From Acinetobacter calcoaceticus (GTDB taxonomy: Bacteria > Pseudomonadota > Gammaproteobacteria > Pseudomonadales > Moraxellaceae), in assembly GCF_900520355.1 (NCBI RefSeq), contig NZ_LS999521.1, positions 1,736,001-1,800,000 on the forward strand: a DNA stretch of 64,000 nucleotides, written 5' to 3'. Below the pieces are notes generated by a model, which worked only from the letters and a program-made list of their open reading frames with translations, was not told where the DNA came from and ran no database searches. The position numbers and the translations under genes were made by a program. This document shows, piece by piece, positions 40,656 through 51,719 of this stretch (its first letter is position 1; each line of letters opens with the position of its first letter).

Positions 40656-41309
40656 ATGAGCTACCAGAAACTCAGCCGTGACCAGATTGCAAAACGTGTG
40701 GCACAGGACATTCCTGATGGTGCATATGTGAACTTGGGCATTGGCTTGCCAACCAAGATTGCAAGCTATTTACCTAACGACAAAGATATTTTCCTTCATT
40801 CTGAAAATGGTTTATTGGCTTTTGGCCCACCACCAGTGGCGGGTGAAGAAGACCCTGAACTGATTAATGCAGGTAAAGAGTTTGTGACCATGCTAGAAGG
40901 TGGCAGCTTTTTCCACCATGGTGACTCATTTGCCATGATGCGTGGTGGTCACCTTGATATTGCAGTGCTGGGTGCCTTTCAGGTTGCAGCGAATGGTGAC
41001 TTGGCGAACTGGCACACGGGTGCACCGGATGCGATTCCTGCGGTGGGTGGTGCGATGGATTTAGCAGTGGGTGCCAAAAAAGTATTTATCACCACAGACC
41101 ATGTGACCAAACAAGGTGAACCGAAGATTGTGGCTGAGCTGAGCTATCCGGTGACGGGTAAACGCTGTGTTGACCGTATTTACACTGACCTTTGTGTGAT
41201 TGATGTGACCAAAAATGGTTTAAAGGTGATTGAGAAAGTGGAAGGTCTTAGCTTTGACGAGTTACAGGGTTTGACTGGTGCAACTTTGATTGATGCGACA
41301 CAAGGATAA
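40656..41309 (+). CDS. pcaJ: 3-oxoadipate CoA-transferase subunit B
   Basis: 217 residues, beta subunit with the catalytic Glu (about residue 50) in LHSENGLLAFGP, plus GGSFFHHGDSFAMMRGGH. It completes the PcaIJ enzyme. The DNA is clearly richer in GC than its neighbours: the lines 40861-40920, 40921-40980 and 40981-41040 hand-count to 43, 52 and 60 percent GC. AAGGAGAAATAAC precedes the start. Confidence 0.95.
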   Translation: MSYQKLSRDQIAKRVAQDIPDGAYVNLGIGLPTKIASYLPNDKDIFLHSENGLLAFGPPPVAGEEDPELINAGKEFVTMLEGGSFFHHGDSFAMMRGGHLDIAVLGAFQVAANGDLANWHTGAPDAIPAVGGAMDLAVGAKKVFITTDHVTKQGEPKIVAELSYPVTGKRCVDRIYTDLCVIDVTKNGLKVIEKVEGLSFDELQGLTGATLIDATQG

Positions 41310-41321
41310 GGACGTAGGGAA

Positions 41322-42533
41322 ATGACTTTAAAAAACGCTTATATCATCGATGCTATCCGTACTCCATTCGGCCGTTATGCTGGTGGTCTTGCACCTGTCC
41401 GTGCCGATGACCTTGGCGCTATACCGATTAAAGCCTTAATGCAGCGTAATCCAAATGTAGATTGGGAACAAGTTGATGATGTGATCTATGGCTGTGCTAA
41501 CCAAGCCGGTGAAGACAACCGTAATGTTGGCCGTATGTCAGCATTGCTTGCAGGTTTACCGTATCAGGTTCCAGCAACCACCATTAACCGTTTGTGTGGT
41601 TCTTCACTCGATGCCATTGCTATGGCAGCCCGTGCTATTAAGGCAGGTGAAGCGAACTTGGTTATTGCTGGTGGTGTAGAAAGCATGAGCCGTGCACCCT
41701 ATGTGATGGGTAAGTCAGACAGTGCTTTTGGTCGTAGCCAGAAGATTGAAGACACCACCATGGGCTGGCGTTTCATTAACCTTAAACTTAAAGAATTGTA
41801 TGGTGTAGACACCATGCCCCAGACTGCCGAGAACGTAGCTGAAAAGTTTAACGTGAATCGTGCAGATCAGGACCAGTTTGCCTTGGCGAGCCAACAACGC
41901 ACCGCAAGCGCGCAAGCCAAAGGCTTTTTTTCTAAAGAAATCGTAGCAGTTGAAATCCCTCAGCGTAAGGGTGATGCTGTTGTGATTGATACCGATGAAC
42001 ATCCACGTGCATCAACCACGCTTGAAGCTTTAAGCAAACTTAAACCTGTTGTAAAAGCAGATGGCACAGTTACTGCGGGTAATGCTTCAGGTATTAATGA
42101 TGGTGCAGCAGCACTGCTGATTGCTTCTGATGAAGCAGTTCAAGCTTATAACTTAAAGCCACGTGCCAAAATCATTGCTTCAACAGCAGTGGGTGTGGAA
42201 CCTCGTATTATGGGTTTTGCTCCAGCACCTGCAATTAAAAAGCTTCTTAAACAAGCCAACCTGACTTTAGATCAGATGGACGTAATTGAGCTTAACGAAG
42301 CCTTTGCTGCACAGGCTTTGGCAGTGACCCGTGATTTAGGTTTACCCGATGATTCTGCCAAGGTAAATCCAAACGGTGGAGCAATTGCTTTGGGTCATCC
42401 GCTTGGTGCGTCAGGTGCACGCCTAGTGACCACAGCCTTAAACCAGCTTGAACAAACAGGTGGACGTTATGCCTTGTGTTCAATGTGTATTGGTGTTGGC
42501 CAAGGCATTGCACTCATTATTCAGAGAGTCTAA
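41322..42533 (+). CDS. pcaF: 3-oxoadipyl-CoA thiolase
   Basis: 403 residues. Thiolase signatures: the acyl Cys at about residue 92 in [26 protein letters not shown], the His in [10 protein letters not shown], and the second Cys in [10 protein letters not shown]. It cleaves 3-oxoadipyl-CoA to succinyl-CoA and acetyl-CoA, the last step of the pathway. Codon use still leans to the GC-richer style of pcaIJ in its first half. Confidence 0.95.
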   Translation: MTLKNAYIIDAIRTPFGRYAGGLAPVRADDLGAIPIKALMQRNPNVDWEQVDDVIYGCANQAGEDNRNVGRMSALLAGLPYQVPATTINRLCGSSLDAIAMAARAIKAGEANLVIAGGVESMSRAPYVMGKSDSAFGRSQKIEDTTMGWRFINLKLKELYGVDTMPQTAENVAEKFNVNRADQDQFALASQQRTASAQAKGFFSKEIVAVEIPQRKGDAVVIDTDEHPRASTTLEALSKLKPVVKADGTVTAGNASGINDGAAALLIASDEAVQAYNLKPRAKIIASTAVGVEPRIMGFAPAPAIKKLLKQANLTLDQMDVIELNEAFAAQALAVTRDLGLPDDSAKVNPNGGAIALGHPLGASGARLVTTALNQLEQTGGRYALCSMCIGVGQGIALIIQRV

Positions 42534-42535
42534 TC

Positions 42536-43891
42536 ATGAGCCAGTTATATGCCAGCTTGTTTTATCAAAAAGACGTCACTGACATCTTTAGTGATTCATC
42601 ATTAATTACATACATGATTCAGGTTGAAGTTGCGCTAGCTCAAGCACAGGCACAAGTTGGTGTGATTCCTCAAAGTGCGGCTAACACAATTGCACAAGTG
42701 GCTGAACAAGCACTAGAAAAGTTTGGCTTTCCAGCTTTAGCAGTGGCAACTGGACTAGCTGGGAATATTGCTATTCCGTTTGTAAAACAACTTACAGCAA
42801 TTGTTAAAGACGTTGATGAAGATGCTTCACGCTATGTGCATTGGGGAGCAACCAGTCAGGATATTTTAGACACAGCGTGTATTTTGCAATGTCGTGATGC
42901 GTTGAACATTGTGGAAGCTCAACTTCAACAGTGTTACACCACTGCATTGCAACAAGCTAAGCAATATCGTCATCAAGTCATGATTGGGCGTACATGGTTA
43001 CAGCAAGCTTTGCCAATTACTTTAGGACATAAGCTTGCACGTTGGGCTTCTGCATTTAAACGTGATTTAGACCGTATACAAGCAATGAAACCACGTTTAC
43101 TCACTGCTCAGTTGGGCGGTGCTGTGGGTTCATTGGCTTCTTTGCAAGATCAAGGTTCACTTGTGGTCAGTGCATTTGCAAAGCAACTTGATTTAGCTGC
43201 ACCTACATGTACTTGGCATGGTGAGCGTGATCGCATTGTAGAAATCGCAAGTGTGCTCGGCATGATTGTTGGTAATACAGGCAAAATGGCACGTGATTGG
43301 TCTCTTATGATGCAAACCGAAATTGCAGAATTGTTTGAACCCACAGCGAAAGGTCGTGGTGGTTCATCAACCATGCCTCATAAACGCAATCCAGTAGCGG
43401 CTGCTTCAGTACTTGCAGCAGCAAACCGTGTGCCAGCACTCATGTCTAGCATTTATCAAAGCATGGTACAGGAACATGAGCGTAGCTTAGGTGCGTGGCA
43501 TGCAGAATGGTTGGCAATCCCTGAAATTTTTCAACTATGTGCTGGAGCATTGAGTCGTACTGGTGAAGTTTTACAAGGTTTCGAAGTTAATGCTGAGCAT
43601 ATGCAACGGAACCTTGAGTGTACCAATGGATTGATTATGGCGGAAGCAGTCATGATGGCACTTGCTCCAAAAATTGGCCGTTTAAATGCTCATCATGTGG
43701 TTGAAGTAGCTTGTAAAACAGCAGTGGCACAAAACCAGCATTTATGCGATGTCGTTAGCCAGTTAGATGAAGTAAAAGCACAGTTCAGCCGAGATGAAAT
43801 TGTGGAAATATTTAAACCAGAAAACTATTTAGGCAATATTCAGCAACAGATTGATGCAGTTTTGCAAGAAGCACAAGGAGAGTCAAAGTGA
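42536..43891 (+). CDS. pcaB: 3-carboxy-cis,cis-muconate cycloisomerase
   Basis: 451 residues from ATG 42536, two bases after the pcaF stop; the frame's upstream extension inside pcaF is rejected. Member of the fumarase/aspartase superfamily, with the signature GSSTMPHKRNPVAA at about residue 276 and HWGATSQDILDTA earlier. It turns carboxymuconate into gamma-carboxymuconolactone. Its TGA overlaps the pcaD start (GTGA). Confidence 0.95.
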   Translation: MSQLYASLFYQKDVTDIFSDSSLITYMIQVEVALAQAQAQVGVIPQSAANTIAQVAEQALEKFGFPALAVATGLAGNIAIPFVKQLTAIVKDVDEDASRYVHWGATSQDILDTACILQCRDALNIVEAQLQQCYTTALQQAKQYRHQVMIGRTWLQQALPITLGHKLARWASAFKRDLDRIQAMKPRLLTAQLGGAVGSLASLQDQGSLVVSAFAKQLDLAAPTCTWHGERDRIVEIASVLGMIVGNTGKMARDWSLMMQTEIAELFEPTAKGRGGSSTMPHKRNPVAAASVLAAANRVPALMSSIYQSMVQEHERSLGAWHAEWLAIPEIFQLCAGALSRTGEVLQGFEVNAEHMQRNLECTNGLIMAEAVMMALAPKIGRLNAHHVVEVACKTAVAQNQHLCDVVSQLDEVKAQFSRDEIVEIFKPENYLGNIQQQIDAVLQEAQGESK

Positions 43892-44673
43892 AACAGACTA
43901 TTAGCAACCGTCAAGGTAAACAGTTAGCTGTATACACTGAAGGTTTAAAAGATGCTCCTGTGCTTGTGTTTTCTAATTCGTTAGGAACAGACCATGGTAT
44001 GTGGCAACCACAAGTAAATGAACTTAAAAATCATTTCAATGTCATTACATATGACACACGTGGCCATGGTGAAAGCGATGTAATTAGCGACACCACATTG
44101 CAAAATTTAGCGGAAGATGTTGTTGATATTTTAGATGCCTTAAATATTGAAAAAGCACATTTTTGTGGCATTTCAATGGGTGGCATTACAGGGCTTTGGT
44201 TAGGTATTCATTATCCAGAGCGCTTCCATAGTATTACTGTTGCGAACTCGGCAGCCAAAATTGGGCAGGCTGATGCTTGGTTGAGTCGTGCAGAATCTGT
44301 AGAGCAAAATGGTCTGGCTGAATTGGTTAAAACCACACATACCCGTTGGTTTAGTGAAAAATTTGACTATCAACATAATGTTGTTGCACAGACGACCATT
44401 CAAAGTCTTGCAAATACACCAGCACAAGGTTATGCCAATGCATGTCGTGCTTTAGCGCATGCCGATTTAAGAGATGAAATTGCACAAATCCAAATTCCGG
44501 TGCTGCTGATTGCAGGAACATACGATCCGGTGACTACAGTAACAGATGCTGAGTTTATGCAGCGAGCGATTAACAACAGTCAACTTGCGAAAGTGGATGC
44601 ATCACATCTTTCTAATATTGAGCAACCGCAAAAATTTACTCAGGAACTAACTCGGTTTATTCAACAGCTCTAG
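43888..44673 (+). CDS. pcaD: 3-oxoadipate enol-lactonase
   Basis: 261 residues from GTG 43888. Alpha/beta hydrolase: the oxyanion segment VLVFSNSLGTDHGMW, nucleophile Ser96 in CGISMGGITG, Asp in AGTYDPVTT and His in DASHLSNIEQP. It hydrolyses beta-ketoadipate enol-lactone. The four-base overlap with pcaB indicates coupling. Confidence 0.95.
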   Translation: MKQTISNRQGKQLAVYTEGLKDAPVLVFSNSLGTDHGMWQPQVNELKNHFNVITYDTRGHGESDVISDTTLQNLAEDVVDILDALNIEKAHFCGISMGGITGLWLGIHYPERFHSITVANSAAKIGQADAWLSRAESVEQNGLAELVKTTHTRWFSEKFDYQHNVVAQTTIQSLANTPAQGYANACRALAHADLRDEIAQIQIPVLLIAGTYDPVTTVTDAEFMQRAINNSQLAKVDASHLSNIEQPQKFTQELTRFIQQL

Positions 44674-44715
44674 AAATTTAGCAGTTTAAAAGGAATTGGC
44701 CTTAAGGAGGCAAAT

Positions 44716-46071
44716 ATGGCGTCTCAGGATTACGCTGCACCAAATAAAAGTATCGATGCTCAAGCACTGATCAATGATGCTCCACTCAGTAAGTATCAAT
44801 GGATGATCGCAATCATCTGTTTCTTAATTATTTTTACTGATGGTATCGATACTGCTGCGATGGGTTTTATCGCTCCAGCTTTGGCTCAGGATTGGGGCGT
44901 TGACCGCTCTCAGTTAGGCCCAGTGATGAGTGCTGCACTTGGTGGAATGATTATTGGAGCTTTGGTTTCTGGCCCAACAGCTGACCGTTTTGGTCGCAAA
45001 ATTGTTTTAGCTGTTTCAATGCTTATTTTTGGTGGTTTTACCTTGGCATCTGCCTATGCAACAAATCTGGATAACCTTGTTGTATTGCGCTTTTTGACAG
45101 GTATTGGGCTGGGTGCAGCTATGCCAAATGCCACTACATTATTTTCTGAATACTGTCCAACACGCATTCGTTCATTACTCGTGACATGTATGTTCTGTGG
45201 CTACAACTTAGGTATGGCAACAGGTGGCTTTATTAGTAGTTGGCTGATTCCGACTTATGGCTGGCATAGTTTATTTTTGCTAGGTGGTTGGTCTCCTCTG
45301 ATTTTAATGATTTTAGTGATTTTCGTTTTACCTGAGTCTTATCGCTTTTTAATTGTGAAAGGTAAAGACCCTGAAAAAGTACGCAAAATTTTAAATCATA
45401 TTGCGCCAACTCAAGTTCAAGATGTAAGCACTTTTTATGTTCCAGAAGAAAAAACTGAAACCGCTCAAAAGAAAAATGTCTTTGGAATTATGTTTTCTAA
45501 ACCTTATGCGAAAGGAACACTTTTGCTTTGGTTGACCTATTTCATGGGCTTAGTGGTTGTTTACTTGCTTACAAGTTGGTTACCAACCCTCATGCGTGAA
45601 ACAGGTGCTTCAATGGAGCGTGCTGCATTCATTGGTGGATTGTTCCAGTTCGGTGGTGTGGTAAGTGCTTTATTTATTGGCTGGGCAATGGACAAGTTCA
45701 ACCCGAACCGAGTGATTGCTATTTTCTATTTTGCCGCTGGTCTATTTGCAATTGCTGTGGGTCAAAGCTTAGGAAATTCAACTTTACTTGCTGTGTTGGT
45801 TCTTTGCGCAGGTATCGCGATTAATGGTGCGCAATCTTCAATGCCAGCTTTAAGTGCACGTTTCTACCCAACTCAATGCCGTGCAACAGGTGTGTCTTGG
45901 ATGACAGGTATTGGACGTTTTGGTGCGGTAGTTGGTGCTTGGATTGGGGCTGTATTACTGGGTAATGATTGGTCGTTTACCGCCATTCTCAGTTTATTAC
46001 TAATTCCAGCGACTGCTGCGGCTGTTGCTGTATTTGTTAAATCACTTGTTGCGCATACCGATGCAACTTAA
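44716..46071 (+). CDS. pcaK: 4-hydroxybenzoate/protocatechuate transporter, AAHS-type MFS
   Basis: 451 residues, twelve membrane helices. AAHS signatures: FTDGIDTAAMGFIAPALAQD in helix 1 with the essential Asp, and the loop 2-3 motif GPTADRFGRK. AAGGAGG at 44704-44710 is the strongest ribosome site of the operon. It is a proton symporter for aromatic acids and belongs to the pca operon as in ADP1. Confidence 0.94.
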   Translation: MASQDYAAPNKSIDAQALINDAPLSKYQWMIAIICFLIIFTDGIDTAAMGFIAPALAQDWGVDRSQLGPVMSAALGGMIIGALVSGPTADRFGRKIVLAVSMLIFGGFTLASAYATNLDNLVVLRFLTGIGLGAAMPNATTLFSEYCPTRIRSLLVTCMFCGYNLGMATGGFISSWLIPTYGWHSLFLLGGWSPLILMILVIFVLPESYRFLIVKGKDPEKVRKILNHIAPTQVQDVSTFYVPEEKTETAQKKNVFGIMFSKPYAKGTLLLWLTYFMGLVVVYLLTSWLPTLMRETGASMERAAFIGGLFQFGGVVSALFIGWAMDKFNPNRVIAIFYFAAGLFAIAVGQSLGNSTLLAVLVLCAGIAINGAQSSMPALSARFYPTQCRATGVSWMTGIGRFGAVVGAWIGAVLLGNDWSFTAILSLLLIPATAAAVAVFVKSLVAHTDAT

Positions 46072-46086
46072 TGGAGGTCTATCACA

Positions 46087-47236
<1,150 letters not shown>

Positions 47237-47250
47237 TCAGGAGCCTTAGC

Positions 47251-47880
47251 ATGAATAACTGGAATTTTCAGGAATTAAAAGAAACTCCATCTCAAACAGG
47301 TGGTCCTTACGTTCACATTGGTTTGTTGCCACAACAAGCAAATATTGAGGTTTTTGAAAACAACTTTAATAACCAGCTTGTACAAGACCAAACTCAAGGC
47401 CAGCGTATCCGTCTTGAAGGGCAAGTATTTGACGGATTAGGTTTGCCGTTACGTGATGTGCTTATCGAGATTTGGCAGGCCGATGCAAATGGTATTTACC
47501 CAAGTCAAGCTGATACACGTGAGCAAAAAGCTGACCCCGCTTTTCAAGGTTGGGGCCGTACAGGTGCAGACTTTGAAACGGGTATTTGGAGCTTTAATAC
47601 CATTAAACCGGGTGCAACTGCTGGTCGTAAAGGTTCAACTCAAGCACCACATATCGCTTTAGTGATATTTGCTCGTGGTATTAATTTAGGTCTTCATACA
47701 CGTGTTTATTTTGAAGATGAAGCCGAAGCAAATGCTAATGATGCAATTCTAAATAGCATTGAATGGGCACCGCGTCGCCAGACCCTTATTGCAAAACGTT
47801 CTGAAGAAAATGGTGAAGTTATTTACCGCTTTGATATTCGTATTCAAGGTGATGACGAAACCGTATTTTTTGATATTTAA
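47251..47880 (+). CDS. pcaG: Protocatechuate 3,4-dioxygenase alpha subunit
   Basis: 209 residues. Same intradiol dioxygenase fold as PcaH (LPLRDVLIEIWQADANGIYP, FQGWGRTGADFETGIWSFNT), but the iron His pair is replaced by APHIALVIFARG, as expected for the non-catalytic partner. AGGAGC lies upstream of ATG 47251. Last gene before the internal hairpin that separates the pca and qui parts. Confidence 0.96.
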   Translation: MNNWNFQELKETPSQTGGPYVHIGLLPQQANIEVFENNFNNQLVQDQTQGQRIRLEGQVFDGLGLPLRDVLIEIWQADANGIYPSQADTREQKADPAFQGWGRTGADFETGIWSFNTIKPGATAGRKGSTQAPHIALVIFARGINLGLHTRVYFEDEAEANANDAILNSIEWAPRRQTLIAKRSEENGEVIYRFDIRIQGDDETVFFDI

Positions 47881-47890
47881 GAAACACCCA

Positions 47891-47929
47891 AGGCTACACA
47901 TGATCGCCCATGGATGCGTGTAGCCTTTT
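47891..47929 (+). terminator. Internal terminator-like hairpin between pcaG and quiB
   Basis: AGGCTACAC (47891-47899) pairs perfectly with GTGTAGCCT (47918-47926), and TTTT follows. It lies just before the quiB ribosome site. The T-run is short, so it may partly terminate or protect the pca message, giving less qui than pca transcript. Confidence 0.65.
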
Positions 47930-47942
47930 AAGGATGAACGAT

Positions 47943-48776
47943 ATGAACATGAAAACATTATTAAGCCTAAGTTTGCTTGCACTCCCATTTTTTACAGCAC
48001 AAGTGAATGCTGAACCTGTTGCTTTAGCTACTCAAACACAACCTGCGGCTACAGCTGTTAAAACGATTGTTCCGATTACAGCAAAAACCAAAGAACAAGC
48101 TTTGGCACAAGCTCAAGTGATTGCAAATACAGCAGATGCTGATTTGGCAGAATTCCGTATCGATTTATTGAGTTTTGCTAGTGACACAAAGCAAGTGATT
48201 GCGTTGGGTCACGAATTGAAAAAGATTTTAGGCAATAAGCCAATGATTGCCACAATTCGTACTAAAAACGAAGGTGGCCAACTTGAAATTAGTGATGCGG
48301 ATTATGGTAAGACTTATCAAGCTTATTTAAAAAATCCGTTCATGGACTGGCTAGACGTTGAAATGTTCCGTGATCAAAAAGTTGTTTCAGAAATCGTTCA
48401 AAAAGCACATCAAAAGAAAGTGCTGATTGTCATGTCTAATCATGACTTCCAAAAAACGCCAAGCCAAGATGAAATTGAAAAACGCTTATTAAAACAAGAT
48501 CAAATGGGGGCAGATGTTCTCAAAATTGCAGTAATGCCAAAATCTAAACAAGACGTTTTTACTCTAATGAATGCGACTTTAAAAGTAAGTCAGCAAACCA
48601 CTAAACCATTGTTGACCATGTCAATGGGGCAGTTAGGGACGATTTCTCGTGTTGCGACAGCCAATATGGGCGGAAGTTATAGCTTTGGCATGATTGGTGA
48701 AGCGTCTGCACCGGGGCAAATTGATGTGACCAAGCTCAAACAGATTTTAAAAACCGTTCAACCAGCAAACCCATAA
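47943..48776 (+). CDS. quiB: Periplasmic 3-dehydroquinate dehydratase, type I
   Basis: 277 residues from ATG 47943 (AAGGA nine bases upstream; ATG 47934 and 47949 are alternatives). A signal peptide (KTLLSLSLLALPFFTAQVNA) precedes a type I (AroD-like) dehydratase: ATIRTKNEGG, the His in VMSNHDFQKTPS, the Schiff-base Lys in VLKIAVMPKS, and TMSMGQLGTISRVA. It converts dehydroquinate to dehydroshikimate in the periplasm during quinate use. Confidence 0.94.
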   Translation: MNMKTLLSLSLLALPFFTAQVNAEPVALATQTQPAATAVKTIVPITAKTKEQALAQAQVIANTADADLAEFRIDLLSFASDTKQVIALGHELKKILGNKPMIATIRTKNEGGQLEISDADYGKTYQAYLKNPFMDWLDVEMFRDQKVVSEIVQKAHQKKVLIVMSNHDFQKTPSQDEIEKRLLKQDQMGADVLKIAVMPKSKQDVFTLMNATLKVSQQTTKPLLTMSMGQLGTISRVATANMGGSYSFGMIGEASAPGQIDVTKLKQILKTVQPANP

Positions 48777-48795
48777 ATCATAAGGACATGATGAA

Positions 48796-50250
48796 ATGAA
48801 TACATTACGTTTAACTACTCTTGCATTAGGTTTGATGGTTTCAGGTGTAGCCGCTGCGCAGACTTATGTTGTTGACCGTTATCAGGACGATAGCAATAAA
48901 GGTTCTTTACGTTGGGCAATTGAGCAAGCCAATGCTAACCCAACCGATGCGAGCGAAATCTTGATTCAGGCAGTGGGCAAAGCACCTTATGCAATCAAAT
49001 TAAACGGTGCACTTCCTGAAATTAAAGCGCCAGTCAAAATCATTGGCACCCAGTGGGATAAAACTGGTGAATATATCGCGATTGATGGTTCAAATTATAT
49101 TAAAGGCGAAGGTGCGAAAGCTTGCCCAGGCGCAAACCCTGAACAGTATGGGACCAATGTGCGTACGATGACTTTACCGGGCTTAGTACTACGCGATGTA
49201 AATAACGTTACTTTAAAAGGACTGGATATTCATCGTTTCTGTATTGGTGTATTGATTAATCGTTCAAGCAACAACCTCATTCAACACAACCGTATTAGCA
49301 ATAACTACGGTGGTGCGGGTGTCATGCTTACTGGTGATGATGGACAAGGTAACCCAACTGCAACCACCACCAATAACAACAAAGTATTGGATAATATTTT
49401 CCAAGACAATGGCGATGGTTTAGAACTAACCCGTGGTGCTGCATTTAACTTAATTGCAAATAACCATTTTGTTTCAACCAAAGCAAATCCAGAGCCGTCA
49501 CAAGGTATTGAAATTTTGTGGGGTAATGACAATGCCGTAGTCGGTAATAAATTCGAAAACTATTCGGATGGCTTACAGATTAACTGGGGTAAGCGTAACT
49601 ATATTGCCTACAACGAAATGACCAATAACTCGATTGGTTTTAACATGACAGGCGATGGCAACATTCTTGATAGCAATAGAGTTCATGGTAACCGTATTGG
49701 TGTCGCGATTCGTTCGGAAAAAGATGCAAATGCAAAAATTACATTGACTAAAAACCTGATTTGGGACAATGGTAAAGATATTAAACGCTGTGAAGCTGGC
49801 GGTTCATGTGTACCCAATCAGCGTTTAGGTGCAATTGTATTTGGTGTACCTGCACTTGAGCACGAAGGATTTGTAGGTTCTCGTGGTGGTGGTGTAGTTG
49901 TTGATCCATCGAAACAACAGAAAACATGTACTCAGCCAAATCAACAAGGCTGTAATGCTCAACCTAACCAAGCAATTAAAGCACCTAAATTAACCGCTAA
50001 TAATGGTTCAGTTGCTGTAGAAATTAATGGTTTACCAAATCAACGTTATCAAGTTGAGTTCTTTGGAAATCAAAATGCAGCATCAAAAGAAGCTGAGCAA
50101 TATTTAGGAGCTGCTACTGTTGCTACAGATGCGCAAGGTAATGCAAAAGCGAATTGGAAGCCAACTGTAAAAGTTGCCTCAATTACAGCGAATATCACTG
50201 ATCGCTTTGGAGCGACGTCTGAACTTAGTTCGGCCGTACAAATTAAATAA
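48796..50250 (+). CDS. quiC: 3-dehydroshikimate dehydratase, periplasmic beta-helix type
   Basis: 484 residues. The signal peptide LRLTTLALGLMVSGVAAA is followed by a right-handed parallel beta-helix, visible as repeated N-N-x-I/V turns (NVTLKGLDIHRFCIGVLINR, NLIQHNRISNNYGGAGVML, NYIAYNEMTNNSIGFNM). A Cys pair region (CEAGGSCVPNQR, CTQPNQQGC) and a small C-terminal beta domain follow. By fold alone it might be called pectate-lyase-like, but position between quiB and quiX identifies it as ADP1-type QuiC, which makes protocatechuate. AAGGA lies upstream. Confidence 0.88.
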   Translation: MNTLRLTTLALGLMVSGVAAAQTYVVDRYQDDSNKGSLRWAIEQANANPTDASEILIQAVGKAPYAIKLNGALPEIKAPVKIIGTQWDKTGEYIAIDGSNYIKGEGAKACPGANPEQYGTNVRTMTLPGLVLRDVNNVTLKGLDIHRFCIGVLINRSSNNLIQHNRISNNYGGAGVMLTGDDGQGNPTATTTNNNKVLDNIFQDNGDGLELTRGAAFNLIANNHFVSTKANPEPSQGIEILWGNDNAVVGNKFENYSDGLQINWGKRNYIAYNEMTNNSIGFNMTGDGNILDSNRVHGNRIGVAIRSEKDANAKITLTKNLIWDNGKDIKRCEAGGSCVPNQRLGAIVFGVPALEHEGFVGSRGGGVVVDPSKQQKTCTQPNQQGCNAQPNQAIKAPKLTANNGSVAVEINGLPNQRYQVEFFGNQNAASKEAEQYLGAATVATDAQGNAKANWKPTVKVASITANITDRFGATSELSSAVQIK

Positions 50251-50264
50251 TAACAATAAGAGAA

Positions 50265-50282
50265 GCGCCTCAACCGAGGCGC
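50265..50282 (+). other. Intercistronic hairpin between quiC and quiX
   Basis: GCGCCTC-AACC-GAGGCGC, a perfect 7-base GC-rich stem with no T-run, 15 bases after quiC. It is probably an RNA-stability or processing element rather than a terminator. Confidence 0.55.
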
Positions 50283-50318
50283 AGCATAGAAATATAGAAA
50301 TGATAAAAGGGACTTAAA

Positions 50319-51638
50319 ATGCCGAATTTAATGAAACTGAGTGTGTTAACGATTGCTGTATTAGGCAGTCAATTTGCGCTTGCCAATGAGCCGTGGTCAC
50401 AAGACCGTCAATGGTTACTTGGCGACTGGAATGGTGAACGTCAGCAATTAGAGCAACAGGGTTATAAATTTACTGCTTCTATTATGAGCCAAGCTGCCAC
50501 AAATTTAGATGGTGGTTACAACGACAGCAATACTTTTGAAAATGCTGCACAACTTTCTTTAGGCGCAAACTTTGATTTAGAAAAAATTGCTGGATGGAAA
50601 GATACAACGGCCAGTTTAGTCGTGACTAAACGTGACGGGAATGCATTAACTCTCGAGCGTATTAAAGACCCGCGTTCTAGCCAATTAGGCAATGCTCAAG
50701 AAATTTATGGTCGCGGTAAAATCTGGCGTTTATCTCAAGCATGGGTCAAAAAAGGTTTTGCTGATAATACAGTACAGGTCAAAGTCGGTCGTATGGGTAT
50801 GTCAGAGGACTTTAATGGTTCTCAATGTGAATTTCAGAACTTATTGCTTTGCGGTGGGCAGTTAGGAAAATCAATCGGTTCAATTTGGTATAACTCGCCA
50901 GTCGGTGTTTGGGCTGCAAACGTTAAATATCAATTTGCGCCTGAGTGGACTTTTGGAATTGGTGCGTATGAAGTCAATCCAGACAACATTAAAACCGAAT
51001 CAAATAGTGATGGCTTTAATCTGGATATGAATAACGTAGAAGGTGCAACCATTCCAGTTGAACTTGCATGGAAACCAAAACTTGCTGCTTTTAATGGCTT
51101 ACCCGGTGAATATAAAGTAGGGGCGTTGTACTCAACCGCAGAAGCGAATGACATTAAAACTGCGGGCAAAGTTCATGATGGAAAACAAAGCTTCTGGATT
51201 AATGCTCAGCAACAACTTACCCATAAAGGTGAAGATCCTAAACGCGGTTTATATGTAAGTTTGAACGGTGTGGTAAATGATAAAGCGACGACTTTTGTTC
51301 AAAGTACTCAACAACTTGCCCTTTGGTATAAAGGGCCATTTGATAGCCGTCCAAACGATTCGATTGGTTTTGGTATTGCCAATTATGTGGTCAATGATCG
51401 TGCTAAAGATAAGCAGATCGCAACGAACGAAAGTCGTGGATACTATAGCTATGATGCGATTGCATCTGACTATATTCCAATTCAAGACGACGAGCTAAAT
51501 GTCGAATTGAACTATACCTACCAATGGTCTCCGGCCGTTATGTTACGTCCAAATATTCAATATATCCATCAACCTGCCGGTGTAAAAGCGGTCGATGACG
51601 CTTGGGTGACGGGACTGAGCGTAAAAGTCAATTTTTAA
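50319..51638 (+). CDS. quiX: OprB-type outer-membrane porin of the quinate operon
   Basis: 439 residues. A signal peptide ends near SQFALANE. The mature start WSQDRQWLLGDWNGERQQLE is the OprB carbohydrate-porin signature, and the chain ends in the barrel-type SVKVNF. By position it is ADP1 QuiX, which likely admits quinate or shikimate to the periplasm. One Cys pair (CEFQNLLLC) could form a loop disulfide. Confidence 0.9.
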   Translation: MPNLMKLSVLTIAVLGSQFALANEPWSQDRQWLLGDWNGERQQLEQQGYKFTASIMSQAATNLDGGYNDSNTFENAAQLSLGANFDLEKIAGWKDTTASLVVTKRDGNALTLERIKDPRSSQLGNAQEIYGRGKIWRLSQAWVKKGFADNTVQVKVGRMGMSEDFNGSQCEFQNLLLCGGQLGKSIGSIWYNSPVGVWAANVKYQFAPEWTFGIGAYEVNPDNIKTESNSDGFNLDMNNVEGATIPVELAWKPKLAAFNGLPGEYKVGALYSTAEANDIKTAGKVHDGKQSFWINAQQQLTHKGEDPKRGLYVSLNGVVNDKATTFVQSTQQLALWYKGPFDSRPNDSIGFGIANYVVNDRAKDKQIATNESRGYYSYDAIASDYIPIQDDELNVELNYTYQWSPAVMLRPNIQYIHQPAGVKAVDDAWVTGLSVKVNF

Positions 51639-51719
51639 CAATGTTGATGGCTGGTTAGACATAGTTTAACTGGCCCAAATGCTTGAACTATTGTGTTCAG
51701 TATATGTGGAGTAGGATCT

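Noticed and set aside
48796..50250. QuiC could be read as a pectate lyase or right-handed helix surface protein
   Set aside because: The fold is shared, but the exact position in the quiBCXA order and the signal peptide match ADP1 QuiC.
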